Notes: a model not told the origin generated them from the sequence alone. 35,527 bases of DNA from Anaerolineae bacterium (GCA_030612585.1 JAUWNP010000024.1:1-35527); one strand, 5' to 3'. Positions 16,007 through 24,456 are shown, numbered from the stretch's first letter. A program made the numbers and translations.

Positions 16007-19000
16007 ATGGTGGAAGAGAAGGAGCAAGAGACTCTAATCCTGCGTCTGTTAGGTGAGCCACGGTTCCTCTATCAAGGGGCCACCCTTACCAAGTTATTGG
16101 CTCGGAAAGAACAGGCTCTCCTAATCTATCTAGCCTGTCAGCCCGAGCAACGGTTCTCTCGCGAGCACCTGGCCACTCTCCTGTGGGGTGAAACGGTCCA
16201 ATCCCAGGCTCGTTACAACCTCCGCCGCGCGCTGTGGCATCTCCGCCGCGTCCTCGCCCAGGCCGGCCTTCCCTCCGAAGTCTGTCTGGCCGTCGAGGGC
16301 CCCTGGATTTGCGTCCCCCCCACTGCGCCTTGCTGGGTGGACGTCCTCGATTTCGAACAGGCTCTCCAGGCGTGCTTCCAGGATCTGCAATCCCATTTTT
16401 CTCCCGCTTCTGAGGGTGTCCGCCGGATCCGTAGGGCCCTCGACCTCTACCAGGGCAACTTTCTGGCCGGATTCTCCGTTCCCCACGCCCTCAATCTCGA
16501 GGAATGGATCACCTTTGAACGGGAACGCCTCTTTATGCTGCTTCTCCGCGCCTTGACTTCTCTTATCCAGGGCTTCATTGCCCGGGGTGAGCAGAGCGAG
16601 GCCGTAGCTGCTTGTCAACGCCTCCTTGTCCTTGATCCTCTCCAGGAGGACATACACCGTCTCCTCATGCGCCTCTACTGGGAGACCGGTCAACGGGTCC
16701 AGGCTCTCCGCCAGTATCGCACCTATCGGAATCTCCTCCAGCGAGAAATGGACATTGAGCCTCTGGAAGAGACCCAGAGCCTCTATCGGCTCATCCTCCG
16801 GGATGAGGCTTCTCCCACATCTACGTCCTCTCTTGTTCTCACCTCCCGCCTCATCCCTCCCTCTCCAGCGCCCGAATCTCTTCCCCGTCCCCGTCTCTTC
16901 TCCCTTCTCGACCGGGGTCTCACTGTCCGCCTCACTCTTCTCTCTGCCCCTCCTGGCTATGGCAAGACGACTCTGCTGGCCCAGTGGCTGGCCGTCCGCT
17001 CGCAGAACTGTGATCCACGGCGACCGCGAGGGTCGCCCCTACAGCAAGGACCACTGTTTGCGTGGTACAAGGTAAGTGAGACAGACAACGCGCCGCTCAC
17101 CTTCGTAGAGGGCCTGGCTGCCTCGGTGACTCGGCTGCACCCTGCCGTGGGACAGGCCCTGCAAGGGGAAATCCGCGACTTCATCACCCCGCAGAGGAAC
17201 TTCCGGCAGGCGGTGGGTCTCCTGGTGAATGCGTTGGCATCGCTGGACCCTGCGTCGTTTGTCATCGTCCTCGACGACCTGGAACATCTGACCAGCCCGG
17301 ATAGCCAGGAAGTGCTTCAATATCTGCTGGAGCATCTCCCTGCCAATGGGCATCTCTACTTGCTAACACGGGTGGATCCCCCACTCCCGCTGCCCCGCCT
17401 GCGCGTTCGTGGCCAGTTGCTGGAGCTCCGTGCTGCCGAACTCCGATTCACCGACGAGGAGATGACCGCATTCCTGAGGCAAGCCCATGGCCCGAATCTC
17501 AGCCCGGCCGAGGTCGCCGAGTTGACCACCCGCGCCGAGGGATGGGTAGCACCCTTGTGGCTGGCCGCCAACGCTCTCAGTCGTTTCACCGCCAGCCTGG
17601 ATGACGTCTGGGAGGGGCTATTCGCCTACCTGCGCGAGGAGGTGCTGGCCCCCCAGCCACCCGAGTTGTGCGCCTTCCTCATACGCAGTGCCATTCTGGA
17701 CCGGCTGAGCCCTGGCTTGTGTCAGGCTGTCCTGGATGTGCCTGAGAATGTGGACAGCCCGGCCGAGTGGCTGGCCGGATTAGAACGGCGCAACCTCTTC
17801 CTCCGGCGCGTCGTGTCTCAAGCCCCACATACGGAGCCGCAATACACCTATCACCCTCTATTCTTGACCTTTCTGCGAACGGAACTTTCCCGTCGTCTCT
17901 CCAACGCCGAGGTCGAGGCCCTGCATCGGCGAGCGGCGAAGGCCTGGGAACAGCAGAACGACCTGGAGCAGGCCCTTTTCCATTGCCAGCATGCAGGCGA
18001 TGAACAGGGCATAGCCCGCCTGCTCGAACAAATCGCTCCTACCTATCTGCAACAGGGCCGCCTGGAACCGCTGGCCCACTGGCTGGATCAACTGGGGCCG
18101 GCTGTGCGAGACCAACATCCACGTCTTACGCTGAACGCTGGCCAGCTCCGCCAGGCGGAGGGACGAGTGGAGGAGGCCCGCCTCCTATACAGGAGAGCAG
18201 CGGCGGACTTTGTGACCCAGCAGGACAGCGTGGCTCAAGGCGACAGCCTGCTCGCCTTGGCCGAACTGGAACTTCTGCGTGGTCACTACACCGAGGGGAT
18301 CGAGTTAGGGCGGCGGGCGATGACCTGCTGGGATGAGGTAGACGTACAACGTCGCACAGCCACCCTCTGCGCCATCGGACAACTGCAGGCATGCCAGGGA
18401 GACCTGTCTGACGCTGAAGATTCGCTGAAGCAGGCCGAGCGCCTGATCCTCGGTCGCGGCCATCCCTTGCTCGCCCTCCAGGTATTGCGCTCTCAGGCCT
18501 GGGTCGCCTACCTCCGGGGGGCTTATCATCGGACAATGGGCCTGAATCGCCTGGCCGAGCAAGAAGCCGGGCAGGATGTTTCCCCAGAGATCGTGGCGGC
18601 CTTCCGCAACCCCGTGCCGGCTATCCTGCGGGAGTGGGGAGAGGGCCAGGCCGCCTGGAAGGCAACACACCGGCGGCTAGAGGCAGCCGGCCAGATTCAG
18701 GACCGGCTGACCCTCTCCCACGCCTACACCAACCTGGGCAGCCTTTATCTGGACCGGGAGCAGTTCGTTGAGGCGGAAGAGACCTTCTGTCAGGCAATTG
18801 CCGAGGCCAAAGCGGCTGGCGAAGATGGCCTTTATCGGCTGTGTGGAGAGGTCCATCTGGTACACGTCCATTTTCTTCAGGGTCATGCGACGGAGGCTGC
18901 CGAGGTAGCCGAGTCTGCGCTGCACCGCTGTCAGGCCCGCGACGCCTCGCCCCTGGAATTGGCCCTGGCCCAGACGGCAGCCTCCCTGGCCCATATCCGT

Positions 19001-19510
19001 GACCTCAGTCTCCTGGAGAGTTTTCGTCAGTTGGTTGAGGTGCACCGGACCTTTGACCGACTGAGTGTCCGCTACGGCCTGTTTGTATCGGGCACGCTGA
19101 TCGCTCTAGTCTGCTTATGGGCGGACCGAGAACGACAGGCACGCCGTTACCTGGCCGAGGCCTTGGCCCTGGCCGCTGCCGAAGGCTACGTCCAAACCAT
19201 CGTCACTTCTCGCCAGGTACTGTTGCCCTTGATGCTCTTCGCGCTGCGCGAGGGATTGGAACCGCGCTTCGTCAGCCAGGCATTGGCACAGATGGGGCCG
19301 GAACCGTTGGCGGGCGTTGTGGAGATGACCCAGTCCACCGACCCTCGCGTCCGAGGACGGGCGGCCGCAGCGCTGGAACTGATCGGCGCCCAGGAGGAGA
19401 TCTGGGAAGCGGCACTCGCAGCGCTAGAGCGGCTGGCCTATGATCCTGACCCCGAGGTGCGCGCTGTGGCGGCCCAGGCCCGGCGCGGCCTGCGTTCGTT
19501 CTCCCGTTAA
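16007..19510 (+). CDS. SARP/BTAD-STAND transcriptional regulator with TPR-like repeats
   Basis: Large ATP-dependent regulator of 1167 residues. The N-terminal winged helix (about 8-105, LRLLGEPRFLYQG, FSREHLATLLWG, RYNLRRALWHLRRVL) and BTAD (about 110-260) are of the SARP/AfsR type. The STAND ATPase follows with Walker A SAPPGYGKTT (313-322) and a Walker B-like FVIVLDDLEHL; the central WLAGLERRNLFLRR segment resembles MalT-type regulators. From about 640 there are helical TPR-like repeats (YTNLGSLYLDREQFVEAEET), and the last 60 residues look like HEAT repeats (DPDPEVRAVAAQARRGLR). Residues about 331-349 are encoded by a hairpin repeat. The ATG follows GGAGGA. Ligand and targets unknown. Confidence 0.88.
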   Translation: MVEEKEQETLILRLLGEPRFLYQGATLTKLLARKEQALLIYLACQPEQRFSREHLATLLWGETVQSQARYNLRRALWHLRRVLAQAGLPSEVCLAVEGPWICVPPTAPCWVDVLDFEQALQACFQDLQSHFSPASEGVRRIRRALDLYQGNFLAGFSVPHALNLEEWITFERERLFMLLLRALTSLIQGFIARGEQSEAVAACQRLLVLDPLQEDIHRLLMRLYWETGQRVQALRQYRTYRNLLQREMDIEPLEETQSLYRLILRDEASPTSTSSLVLTSRLIPPSPAPESLPRPRLFSLLDRGLTVRLTLLSAPPGYGKTTLLAQWLAVRSQNCDPRRPRGSPLQQGPLFAWYKVSETDNAPLTFVEGLAASVTRLHPAVGQALQGEIRDFITPQRNFRQAVGLLVNALASLDPASFVIVLDDLEHLTSPDSQEVLQYLLEHLPANGHLYLLTRVDPPLPLPRLRVRGQLLELRAAELRFTDEEMTAFLRQAHGPNLSPAEVAELTTRAEGWVAPLWLAANALSRFTASLDDVWEGLFAYLREEVLAPQPPELCAFLIRSAILDRLSPGLCQAVLDVPENVDSPAEWLAGLERRNLFLRRVVSQAPHTEPQYTYHPLFLTFLRTELSRRLSNAEVEALHRRAAKAWEQQNDLEQALFHCQHAGDEQGIARLLEQIAPTYLQQGRLEPLAHWLDQLGPAVRDQHPRLTLNAGQLRQAEGRVEEARLLYRRAAADFVTQQDSVAQGDSLLALAELELLRGHYTEGIELGRRAMTCWDEVDVQRRTATLCAIGQLQACQGDLSDAEDSLKQAERLILGRGHPLLALQVLRSQAWVAYLRGAYHRTMGLNRLAEQEAGQDVSPEIVAAFRNPVPAILREWGEGQAAWKATHRRLEAAGQIQDRLTLSHAYTNLGSLYLDREQFVEAEETFCQAIAEAKAAGEDGLYRLCGEVHLVHVHFLQGHATEAAEVAESALHRCQARDASPLELALAQTAASLAHIRDLSLLESFRQLVEVHRTFDRLSVRYGLFVSGTLIALVCLWADRERQARRYLAEALALAAAEGYVQTIVTSRQVLLPLMLFALREGLEPRFVSQALAQMGPEPLAGVVEMTQSTDPRVRGRAAAALELIGAQEEIWEAALAALERLAYDPDPEVRAVAAQARRGLRSFSR
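17019..17043 (+). repeat. Hairpin repeat inside the STAND regulator gene
   Basis: GGCGACC/GGTCGCC arms (17019-17037) around GCGAG, followed by CCCTACA. It codes in frame for the odd segment DPRRPRGSPLQQG between the Walker A helix and the next strand. The CCCTACA end links it to the element at 11042-11094. Confidence 0.6.
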
Positions 19511-19518
19511 GGCCCGTT

Positions 19519-19574
19519 GGAGATTGGAGATCAGAGATTAGAGATTAGAGATTAGAGACTAGAGACTAGAGATC
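19519..19574. repeat. Heptamer tandem array, unit AGAGATT
   Basis: Eight adjoining 7-bp units with variants GGAGATT, AGAGACT and AGAGATC. Directly downstream of the STAND regulator stop. Confidence 0.85.
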
Positions 19575-19582
19575 AGTAGTCC

Positions 19583-19620
19583 AACCACCAGGGATTTCCC
19601 AACCCTGGTGGTTTTGCTTT
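19583..19620 (+). terminator. Intrinsic terminator after STAND regulator
   Basis: Perfect 11-bp stem AACCACCAGGG (19583-19593) and CCCTGGTGGTT (19603-19613) with a 9-base loop, followed by a T-rich tail (TTTTGCTTT). Confidence 0.85.
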
Positions 19621-19631
19621 GTAGGAACCGC

Positions 19632-19666
19632 GTTATCCGCTATTCGCCATTCGCTATTCACTATTC
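19632..19666. repeat. Heptamer tandem array, unit GCTATTC
   Basis: Five 7-bp units: GTTATCC, GCTATTC, GCCATTC, GCTATTC, ACTATTC. The unit is closely related to the one inside the helicase gene at 26688-26750. Confidence 0.8.
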
Positions 19667-19807
19667 GTCCTTTTTGACACGCTTTTTGACACGCTCGGCG
19701 AGGATTTGTGAAACGGTGCGTGATACGGCTTGGTGCTAATATAAGAATGAACATTCTGACTAAGATACGCGGCTTAGCGCCGTACCACGTTAAAGGGAAA
19801 GTAGAAA

Positions 19808-21772
19808 ATGAATCTGAAAAGCCGAGGTTTTCGTTTGATCGCCGTTATAGGCATCACACTGTCGTTGCTCATCTGCCCCCTGTCTCAGAGTGATCAGGTG
19901 TTGGCCGCGCAGGCTGCCGCACCCTCGTCGAACCAGGCGTTGATCCTGTTAGCCCCAGGCGCCGAGGTCAACTCAGTCATTGAGGCTGTCCACCTGGCCG
20001 GTGGTCACGTGACTCACGTCTTCCCGCCAGCAGCGCTCATCGGCGAGGTGCCAGCCGGAGCATCGGCCCTGACCGGCATCCTTGCAGTCCATCGCCAGGC
20101 CATAGACGAGACAGCACTGGCCCAGTTGACCGGCAAGGCTCGCTGCGCTGCCCAGGTATGGAATGCCCTCCTGTCCCCCGAAGTCCCTCCCGACACGGTG
20201 CAAGGCCTGGACACCCTCGAGGCCGAACTGGTGGGCGACGCCCTGGTTCCCCCACCTCCTGAAGGGCTACAATCCCTCAGTAGCGATTCCACCCCCGGCT
20301 ACGCCGAGACCAGCGAGTTCTTTATCGGGCGCGTAGCAGTGGGCATCGTCCTGCCCGAAAGCGACGGCAGCGTAGATCCCTCCACCGAAGATTGGACCGA
20401 AGATGAGCGGGCGCTGGTGCTGAGCGAGATCACCGCCGCCCTCAACTGGTGGGCCACCCGCGAGCCTAATGCTCACCTCACCTTCGTCTATGACGACGGC
20501 ACTGCCGCTCCCATCACCACCGGCTACGAGCCCATCACCCGCCCCTATAACGATCAGGCTCTGTGGATCGCCGAAGTGATGGCGAAAAAGGGCTATGCCG
20601 GACCTTCCTATTTCGACCAAGTGCGTCAGTATAACGCCAGCCTGCGCGAGATCTACGACACCGATTGGGCCTTCACCATCTTCGTGGTAGATAGTTCCAA
20701 CGACAGGGACAACCGCTTCTCCAATAACTACTTCGCCTACGCCTACCTGGGCGGGCCTTTCACCGTGATGACCTACGGCAACAACGGTTATGGTCCCCAC
20801 AACATGGACGCCGTCGCCACCCACGAGATCGGCCACATCTTCCGGGCCCTCGACCAGTACTACTCCGCCCACCAACCTTGCACACGCCAAGCGGGCTACC
20901 TGGACGTGGAGAACCAGAATAGCCAGTACGGAGATTGCGCGTCGGACGAGCCCAGCATCATGCGCGGCCAGACCTGGCCTTACCGTGGCGGGGCCATTGA
21001 CGAGTACGCGCGTGGACAGATCGGCTGGCGCGACTCCGATGGTGACGGTATCCTCGATCCGGTTGACACCACGCTGAGCGTGAGCAGCACCGAGCACGTA
21101 GCCAACGCCGAACGGCCCAACATCTTGACCTTCACCGGCAGCGTGCAGGACGCTCCGTACCCTTCGCCTAGTCGCCGCAGCATCATTATTAACACGATAG
21201 ACCAGGTGCAGTATCGAGTGGCGGGTAGCGAGTGGATAGATACCCAACCCCTGGATGGCACCTTCGACTCGTATGCGGAGGATTTCACCTTCACCACGCC
21301 CCCCTTGCCCACCGGCAATCTGGCCGTTGACCTGCGTGTGCTCGACTCGTTCAGCAACGAGTTGACCCAGACCCTGGCGACCGTTTCGGTAGTGGACCCG
21401 GTGGATGCGATTCTCGACACGACGATGGCACAGTTGGCACAGCAGGCCACAGGGGAAGAACCAACCCAGATCACCTACAGTGGACAGGGGACCTCGGCTA
21501 CCAGCCACATCGCTGGCTTCTACTATCGCATTGACAACAGCCCTTGGCAGCCCATCGCCGCTGATGACGGCGCTTTTGACGATGCCGAGGAGGATTTCAC
21601 CCTTACCATAGACCTGACGGTTCTGAGCCCAGGCGTCCACCAGGTACAAGCCTACTCGGTGGACGGCGAAGGCAACATCGAAACCTCCCCCGCCAGCGAC
21701 TCGATTCTGGTTGAGCCGCGAACGCAGCACGTTTTTCTGCCCCTGGTGATAGTAGTGCCCTGTCAACCGTAA
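19808..21772 (+). CDS. Secreted metzincin-like zinc metalloprotease
   Basis: Exported protein of 654 residues. Signal peptide 1-34 (hydrophobic IAVIGITLSLLICPL, cleavage near VLAAQA), then a propeptide-like region (about 42-100). The catalytic region has zinc motif HEIGHIFRALD (His339, Glu340, His343, third ligand probably Asp349) and a methionine turn EPSIM (Met385), a metzincin-like arrangement, although the usual Gly after the second His is replaced by Arg. Two Ig-like domains with similar openings follow (VQYRVAGSEW; FYYRIDNSPW). It ends in HVFLPLVIVVPCQP, echoing HVHLPLMLHG in the subtilase. ATG 19808 is preceded by a weak AAAGGGAAAG. No close named family was recognised. Confidence 0.85.
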   Translation: MNLKSRGFRLIAVIGITLSLLICPLSQSDQVLAAQAAAPSSNQALILLAPGAEVNSVIEAVHLAGGHVTHVFPPAALIGEVPAGASALTGILAVHRQAIDETALAQLTGKARCAAQVWNALLSPEVPPDTVQGLDTLEAELVGDALVPPPPEGLQSLSSDSTPGYAETSEFFIGRVAVGIVLPESDGSVDPSTEDWTEDERALVLSEITAALNWWATREPNAHLTFVYDDGTAAPITTGYEPITRPYNDQALWIAEVMAKKGYAGPSYFDQVRQYNASLREIYDTDWAFTIFVVDSSNDRDNRFSNNYFAYAYLGGPFTVMTYGNNGYGPHNMDAVATHEIGHIFRALDQYYSAHQPCTRQAGYLDVENQNSQYGDCASDEPSIMRGQTWPYRGGAIDEYARGQIGWRDSDGDGILDPVDTTLSVSSTEHVANAERPNILTFTGSVQDAPYPSPSRRSIIINTIDQVQYRVAGSEWIDTQPLDGTFDSYAEDFTFTTPPLPTGNLAVDLRVLDSFSNELTQTLATVSVVDPVDAILDTTMAQLAQQATGEEPTQITYSGQGTSATSHIAGFYYRIDNSPWQPIAADDGAFDDAEEDFTLTIDLTVLSPGVHQVQAYSVDGEGNIETSPASDSILVEPRTQHVFLPLVIVVPCQP

Positions 21773-21805
21773 ATTGGGGGCTTGGGATTTGGAGCAGAGT
21801 ACTGC

Positions 21806-22636
21806 CTATGACAGTGGCGGGAGACCCCCCAGCGTGCCGGTGAGCACATACCTCACGATGTCAATCACGCCAACCTGGATGAGGCTCACCGTAAAGCCGG
21901 CCAGCAGCGGAATAATGGCTTCACGCCAGGTGTCCACCACATTCTCACGTCGCACGATCATCACTACCAGCATACTGTTAACACAGGTGAGGAGAGTCAG
22001 CACGCCAAATGCGCTCAGCAGGGCCAGCGGGTAGAGCAGGAAAGACCAGCGGGTGAGCACCAGGCCAACCACGCCGGCTTCGAGCAGAAGCAATATGCCC
22101 AGGTCGCGCAGACTGTGTATGGCCCGTTGAGGAACAGGGTGCCGCCACAGCGTGAAGTTGAAGACCGGATAGATGAGCGCGCTCAGCGTCAGCCCGTACA
22201 GCGCGCCGGTGGTCAGCCTCAGCCAGTTCTGAGGTTCGTAAAGGTACACCAGGTAGGAGTTGAGACCATCGGCTGCCATCAGCAGGGTGAAGCCGACGAG
22301 AATGACGATCATGAACGGGGGAGGGAACTCAGCAGCGCGGCGGCGGCGCAGCACCACGGCCTGCCCCAATAACCCAGCCAGCGCACCGATGAAGGTACCG
22401 GTGCAGCGGGCACAGAGCGGCAGTTGACGCCCGGCGATGACGAATGAGTGCCCTTCCAGGCGACCGCACACGGCATAGCCGACCATGTCCGTCTTGGTCA
22501 GCAACCCGCCCGGCGTGGTGATGAGGAAGGCCAGGAACGCCGCTGCCGCAAGCGTGACGATGAGCCACGGCAGCGGGAAGGCCGGCCCGCGAGACCCGCC
22601 GGGTGATGGGGAAGATTGTTCATTGTTCGTTTTCAT
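21806..22636 (-). CDS. DUF2085 membrane protein
   Basis: Integral membrane protein of 276 residues with about seven hydrophobic segments. The conserved VCGRLEGHSFVIAGRQLPLC and ARCTGTFIGALAGLLG segment (Cys, His and CxRC-like residues) is the DUF2085 signature; these could bind a metal, but function is unknown. The start codon at 22636 and the first codons (MKTNNEQ) lie inside an array of CATTGTT heptamers, so the true start is uncertain. The gene follows the PfkB kinase by 30 bases on the same strand. Confidence 0.82.
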   Translation of the reverse strand: MKTNNEQSSPSPGGSRGPAFPLPWLIVTLAAAAFLAFLITTPGGLLTKTDMVGYAVCGRLEGHSFVIAGRQLPLCARCTGTFIGALAGLLGQAVVLRRRRAAEFPPPFMIVILVGFTLLMAADGLNSYLVYLYEPQNWLRLTTGALYGLTLSALIYPVFNFTLWRHPVPQRAIHSLRDLGILLLLEAGVVGLVLTRWSFLLYPLALLSAFGVLTLLTCVNSMLVVMIVRRENVVDTWREAIIPLLAGFTVSLIQVGVIDIVRYVLTGTLGGLPPLS

Positions 22637-22682
22637 TGTTCATTGTTCATTGTTCATTGTTAATTGTTAATTGTTAATTGTC
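22614..22682. repeat. Heptamer tandem array spanning pfkB stop and DUF2085 start
   Basis: Seven contiguous units (22634-22682: CATTGTT four times, AATTGTT twice, AATTGTC) plus two looser ones at 22614-22627. The array contains the pfkB stop codon (22667-22669) and the DUF2085 start codon (22634-22636). Confidence 0.88.
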
Positions 22683-23974
22683 CCTTGGTCATTCCGCCGT
22701 GACCGGGCGGCAAAACCTTCCAGCGCATCCGGCGTGATGGGGGGCGTCGCGCCGCTCTGCGTGGCAACGTAGGCCCCCACCAGATTAGCGAAGTCGGCCA
22801 CCTCAGACAGCGGCCGGCCCGCCACGTACTTCACGACCAGCGCCGCTGTGAAGGCATCCCCGGAACCGCCCGTATCCACCACCTGACACGGATAGCCTGG
22901 CGCGACGACCCGCTCATGGCACGTGCGCAGAATGCACCCGCGCGCGCCCAGCGTCACGCAGACCAACTCCAGTCCATAGGCATCCAAGAGGTGCAGCAGA
23001 AACTGGTCATCGTCCACGTCATCCCGCCCCAGCATCTCCCACACCACGTGCAGTTCGTCGTCGTTTAACTTCAGCAAGTGACACCGCGCCAACGAGTCGC
23101 GCACGACCTCGACGGAGTAGTGGGGTGGACGCAGGTTGAGGTCGCAGACGAGAAGCGCCCGCGCAGTGCCCCGAGCCTTGTCCTGAGCCTTGCCTGCCCT
23201 GAGCGGAGCCGAAGGGTCGAAGGAGCCCGCCATGAGCCTGCCGAAGGGTGGTCGCAAGGAAGCGGCCTCCAGCAGCGTGACCATGGACTGCCGCGCCACC
23301 GGATGTCGCTGTGCCAGCGTGCCGAAGCACACGACGTCGGCCCCACGGACACGCTCCACGGCCACCGGGTCGGCAGCGAGATAGTCGTAAGCCACGCCGG
23401 TGCGGATATCGAACGTCGGCTGGCCGCCAGCGCTGAGTGTCACGTGCACCTGCCCGGTGGGGTGCTCGGCGTCGCGCTGGATCAGGCTAGTGTCCACGCC
23501 CAGTTCTCGCGCCTGTGCCAGAATCCCATCGCCCAGTTCATCCCGGCCCACGCGGCTGACGATACCGCTGCGGGCTCCCAGGTGGTGGCAATGGACGGCG
23601 AAGTTGAAGGGCGCGCCGCCCAGATGCACCCCTCCTGCCCCCCCTCCACCTTCCCCCCCAAAGTTGGGGGGGACAGAGGGAGCGTGTGACGTTGGCCCGC
23701 TCTGACACCTGCCCGATCCTCCACCTTCCCCCCCAAAGCTAGGGGGGACAGAGGGAGCGTGTGACGCTGGCCCGCTCTGACACCTGCCCGATCCTCCACC
23801 TTCCCCCCCAAAGTTGGGGGGGACAGAGGGAGCGTGTGACGCTGGCCCGCTCTGACACCTGCCCGATCCTCCACCTTCCCCCCCAAAGTTGGGGGGGACA
23901 GAGGGGGGGCAAAAGGGGAGAATGATGTCCCAGAGAACCTCACCGATGCTTACGACGTTGAGTGCCCTGCCCAT
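22667..23974 (-). CDS. PfkB-family sugar kinase (fructokinase-like) carrying internal repeats
   Basis: ATP-dependent sugar kinase of 435 residues, longer than the usual 300-330 because of repeats. Conserved parts are GEVLWDIILPF (11-21), HLGGAPFNFAVH (117-128), CDLNLRPPHYS and the catalytic DTGGSGDAF with Asp373. Between the first two lies a 75-bp tandem array coding for three 25-residue units plus a part unit (about 22-115). A second repeat, of the CTTCGAC/CTCAGGACA kind, codes for residues about 240-270. The C terminus (GTINN) comes from a heptamer array. Both insertions are at loop positions and keep the frame, so the enzyme may still fold. The start overlaps the yjbQ stop by one base (TAATG). 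Confidence 0.88.
   Translation of the reverse strand: MGRALNVVSIGEVLWDIILPFCPPSVPPNFGGEGGGSGRCQSGPASHAPSVPPNFGGEGGGSGRCQSGPASHAPSVPPSFGGEGGGSGRCQSGPTSHAPSVPPNFGGEGGGGAGGVHLGGAPFNFAVHCHHLGARSGIVSRVGRDELGDGILAQARELGVDTSLIQRDAEHPTGQVHVTLSAGGQPTFDIRTGVAYDYLAADPVAVERVRGADVVCFGTLAQRHPVARQSMVTLLEAASLRPPFGRLMAGSFDPSAPLRAGKAQDKARGTARALLVCDLNLRPPHYSVEVVRDSLARCHLLKLNDDELHVVWEMLGRDDVDDDQFLLHLLDAYGLELVCVTLGARGCILRTCHERVVAPGYPCQVVDTGGSGDAFTAALVVKYVAGRPLSEVADFANLVGAYVATQSGATPPITPDALEGFAARSRRNDQGTINN
23172..23256. repeat. Dispersed CTTCGAC/CTCAGG repeat inside pfkB
   Basis: Contains TCCTGAGCCTTG, CCCTGAGCGGAGCCGAAGGG and CCTGCCGAAGGG, the same words as at 5886-5935 and 27249-27270. It codes in frame for about 28 residues (FGRLMAGSFDPSAPLRAGKA and following) with no counterpart in ordinary PfkB kinases. 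Confidence 0.6.
23644..23907. repeat. 75-bp tandem repeat array inside pfkB
   Basis: Unit starts at 23644, 23719, 23794 and 23869, exactly 75 bases apart; the fourth copy is partial. Each copy holds a hairpin of C7-AA and TT-G7 arms and then a CAGAGGGAGCGTGTGACG segment. Copies differ at only a few positions (for example AAAGCTAGG in the second). The period is a multiple of three and the frame stays open throughout. Confidence 0.92.
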
Positions 23975-24390
23975 TACTCACCCATCACCTGCACCACCAG
24001 CCGCCGCGACCTGGGGCGAGTGTCGAAATCGAGGAACACGATTTGCTGCCACGTGCCCAACGTGAGGCGGCCCTCGACGAAGGGCACCGTCAGCGAGGGG
24101 CCGATAAGGGCGGAGCGCACGTGGGAGTGACCGTTGTCGTCCCCCCAGCGCAGGTGATGGCGGTAATCCCGGTCGGGCGGCGCGATCTCGTCGAGCACCT
24201 GCCGGAGATCGGCCAGTGCGCCACTCTCGTACTCGATGGTGGTCAGGCCCCCGGTCGAGCCAGGGCAGAAGACGGTGACGATGCCCTCCTGCAAGCCCGT
24301 TTCCCTCACCGCTCCCGCGACCTGAGGTGTGACGTCCTGAATGTCGCAATGACCCTGAGTGCGCAGGTCTAGTTCCTGGGTGATGACCAT
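23974..24390 (-). CDS. YjbQ/UPF0047 family protein
   Basis: Protein of 138 residues, full length for UPF0047. It shows CPGSTGGLTTIEYESGAL, YRHHLRWGDDNGHSHVRSAL and IGPSLTVPFVEGRLTLGTWQ then FLDFD, the conserved core of YjbQ. The family is linked to a secondary thiamine phosphate synthase activity; the physiological role is unclear. A Shine-Dalgarno GAGGAGGT precedes the ATG and a promoter lies at 24519-24547 with a 120-base leader holding two hairpins. It heads a likely yjbQ-pfkB-DUF2085 operon. Confidence 0.93.
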   Translation of the reverse strand: MVITQELDLRTQGHCDIQDVTPQVAGAVRETGLQEGIVTVFCPGSTGGLTTIEYESGALADLRQVLDEIAPPDRDYRHHLRWGDDNGHSHVRSALIGPSLTVPFVEGRLTLGTWQQIVFLDFDTRPRSRRLVVQVMGE

Positions 24391-24419
24391 TTGCTAACCT
24401 CCTCAGATGGCTTGCCAAA

Positions 24420-24444
24420 GAGCCCTGCTCCTGTCGCAGGGCTC
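24420..24444. repeat. Perfect 9-bp hairpin in the yjbQ leader
   Basis: GAGCCCTGC (24420-24428) and GCAGGGCTC (24436-24444) with a 7-base loop. On the minus strand it is followed by TTTGG, so it could be a weak attenuator. Confidence 0.6.
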
Positions 24445-24456
24445 CCGATCCCGTAA

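Noticed and set aside
20267..21766. 499-codon open frame on the minus strand opposite the metalloprotease
   Set aside because: It mirrors the plus-strand gene codon for codon, has a low-complexity Val/Gly/His composition, no start site and no domain; the plus-strand gene has a signal peptide and zinc motif.
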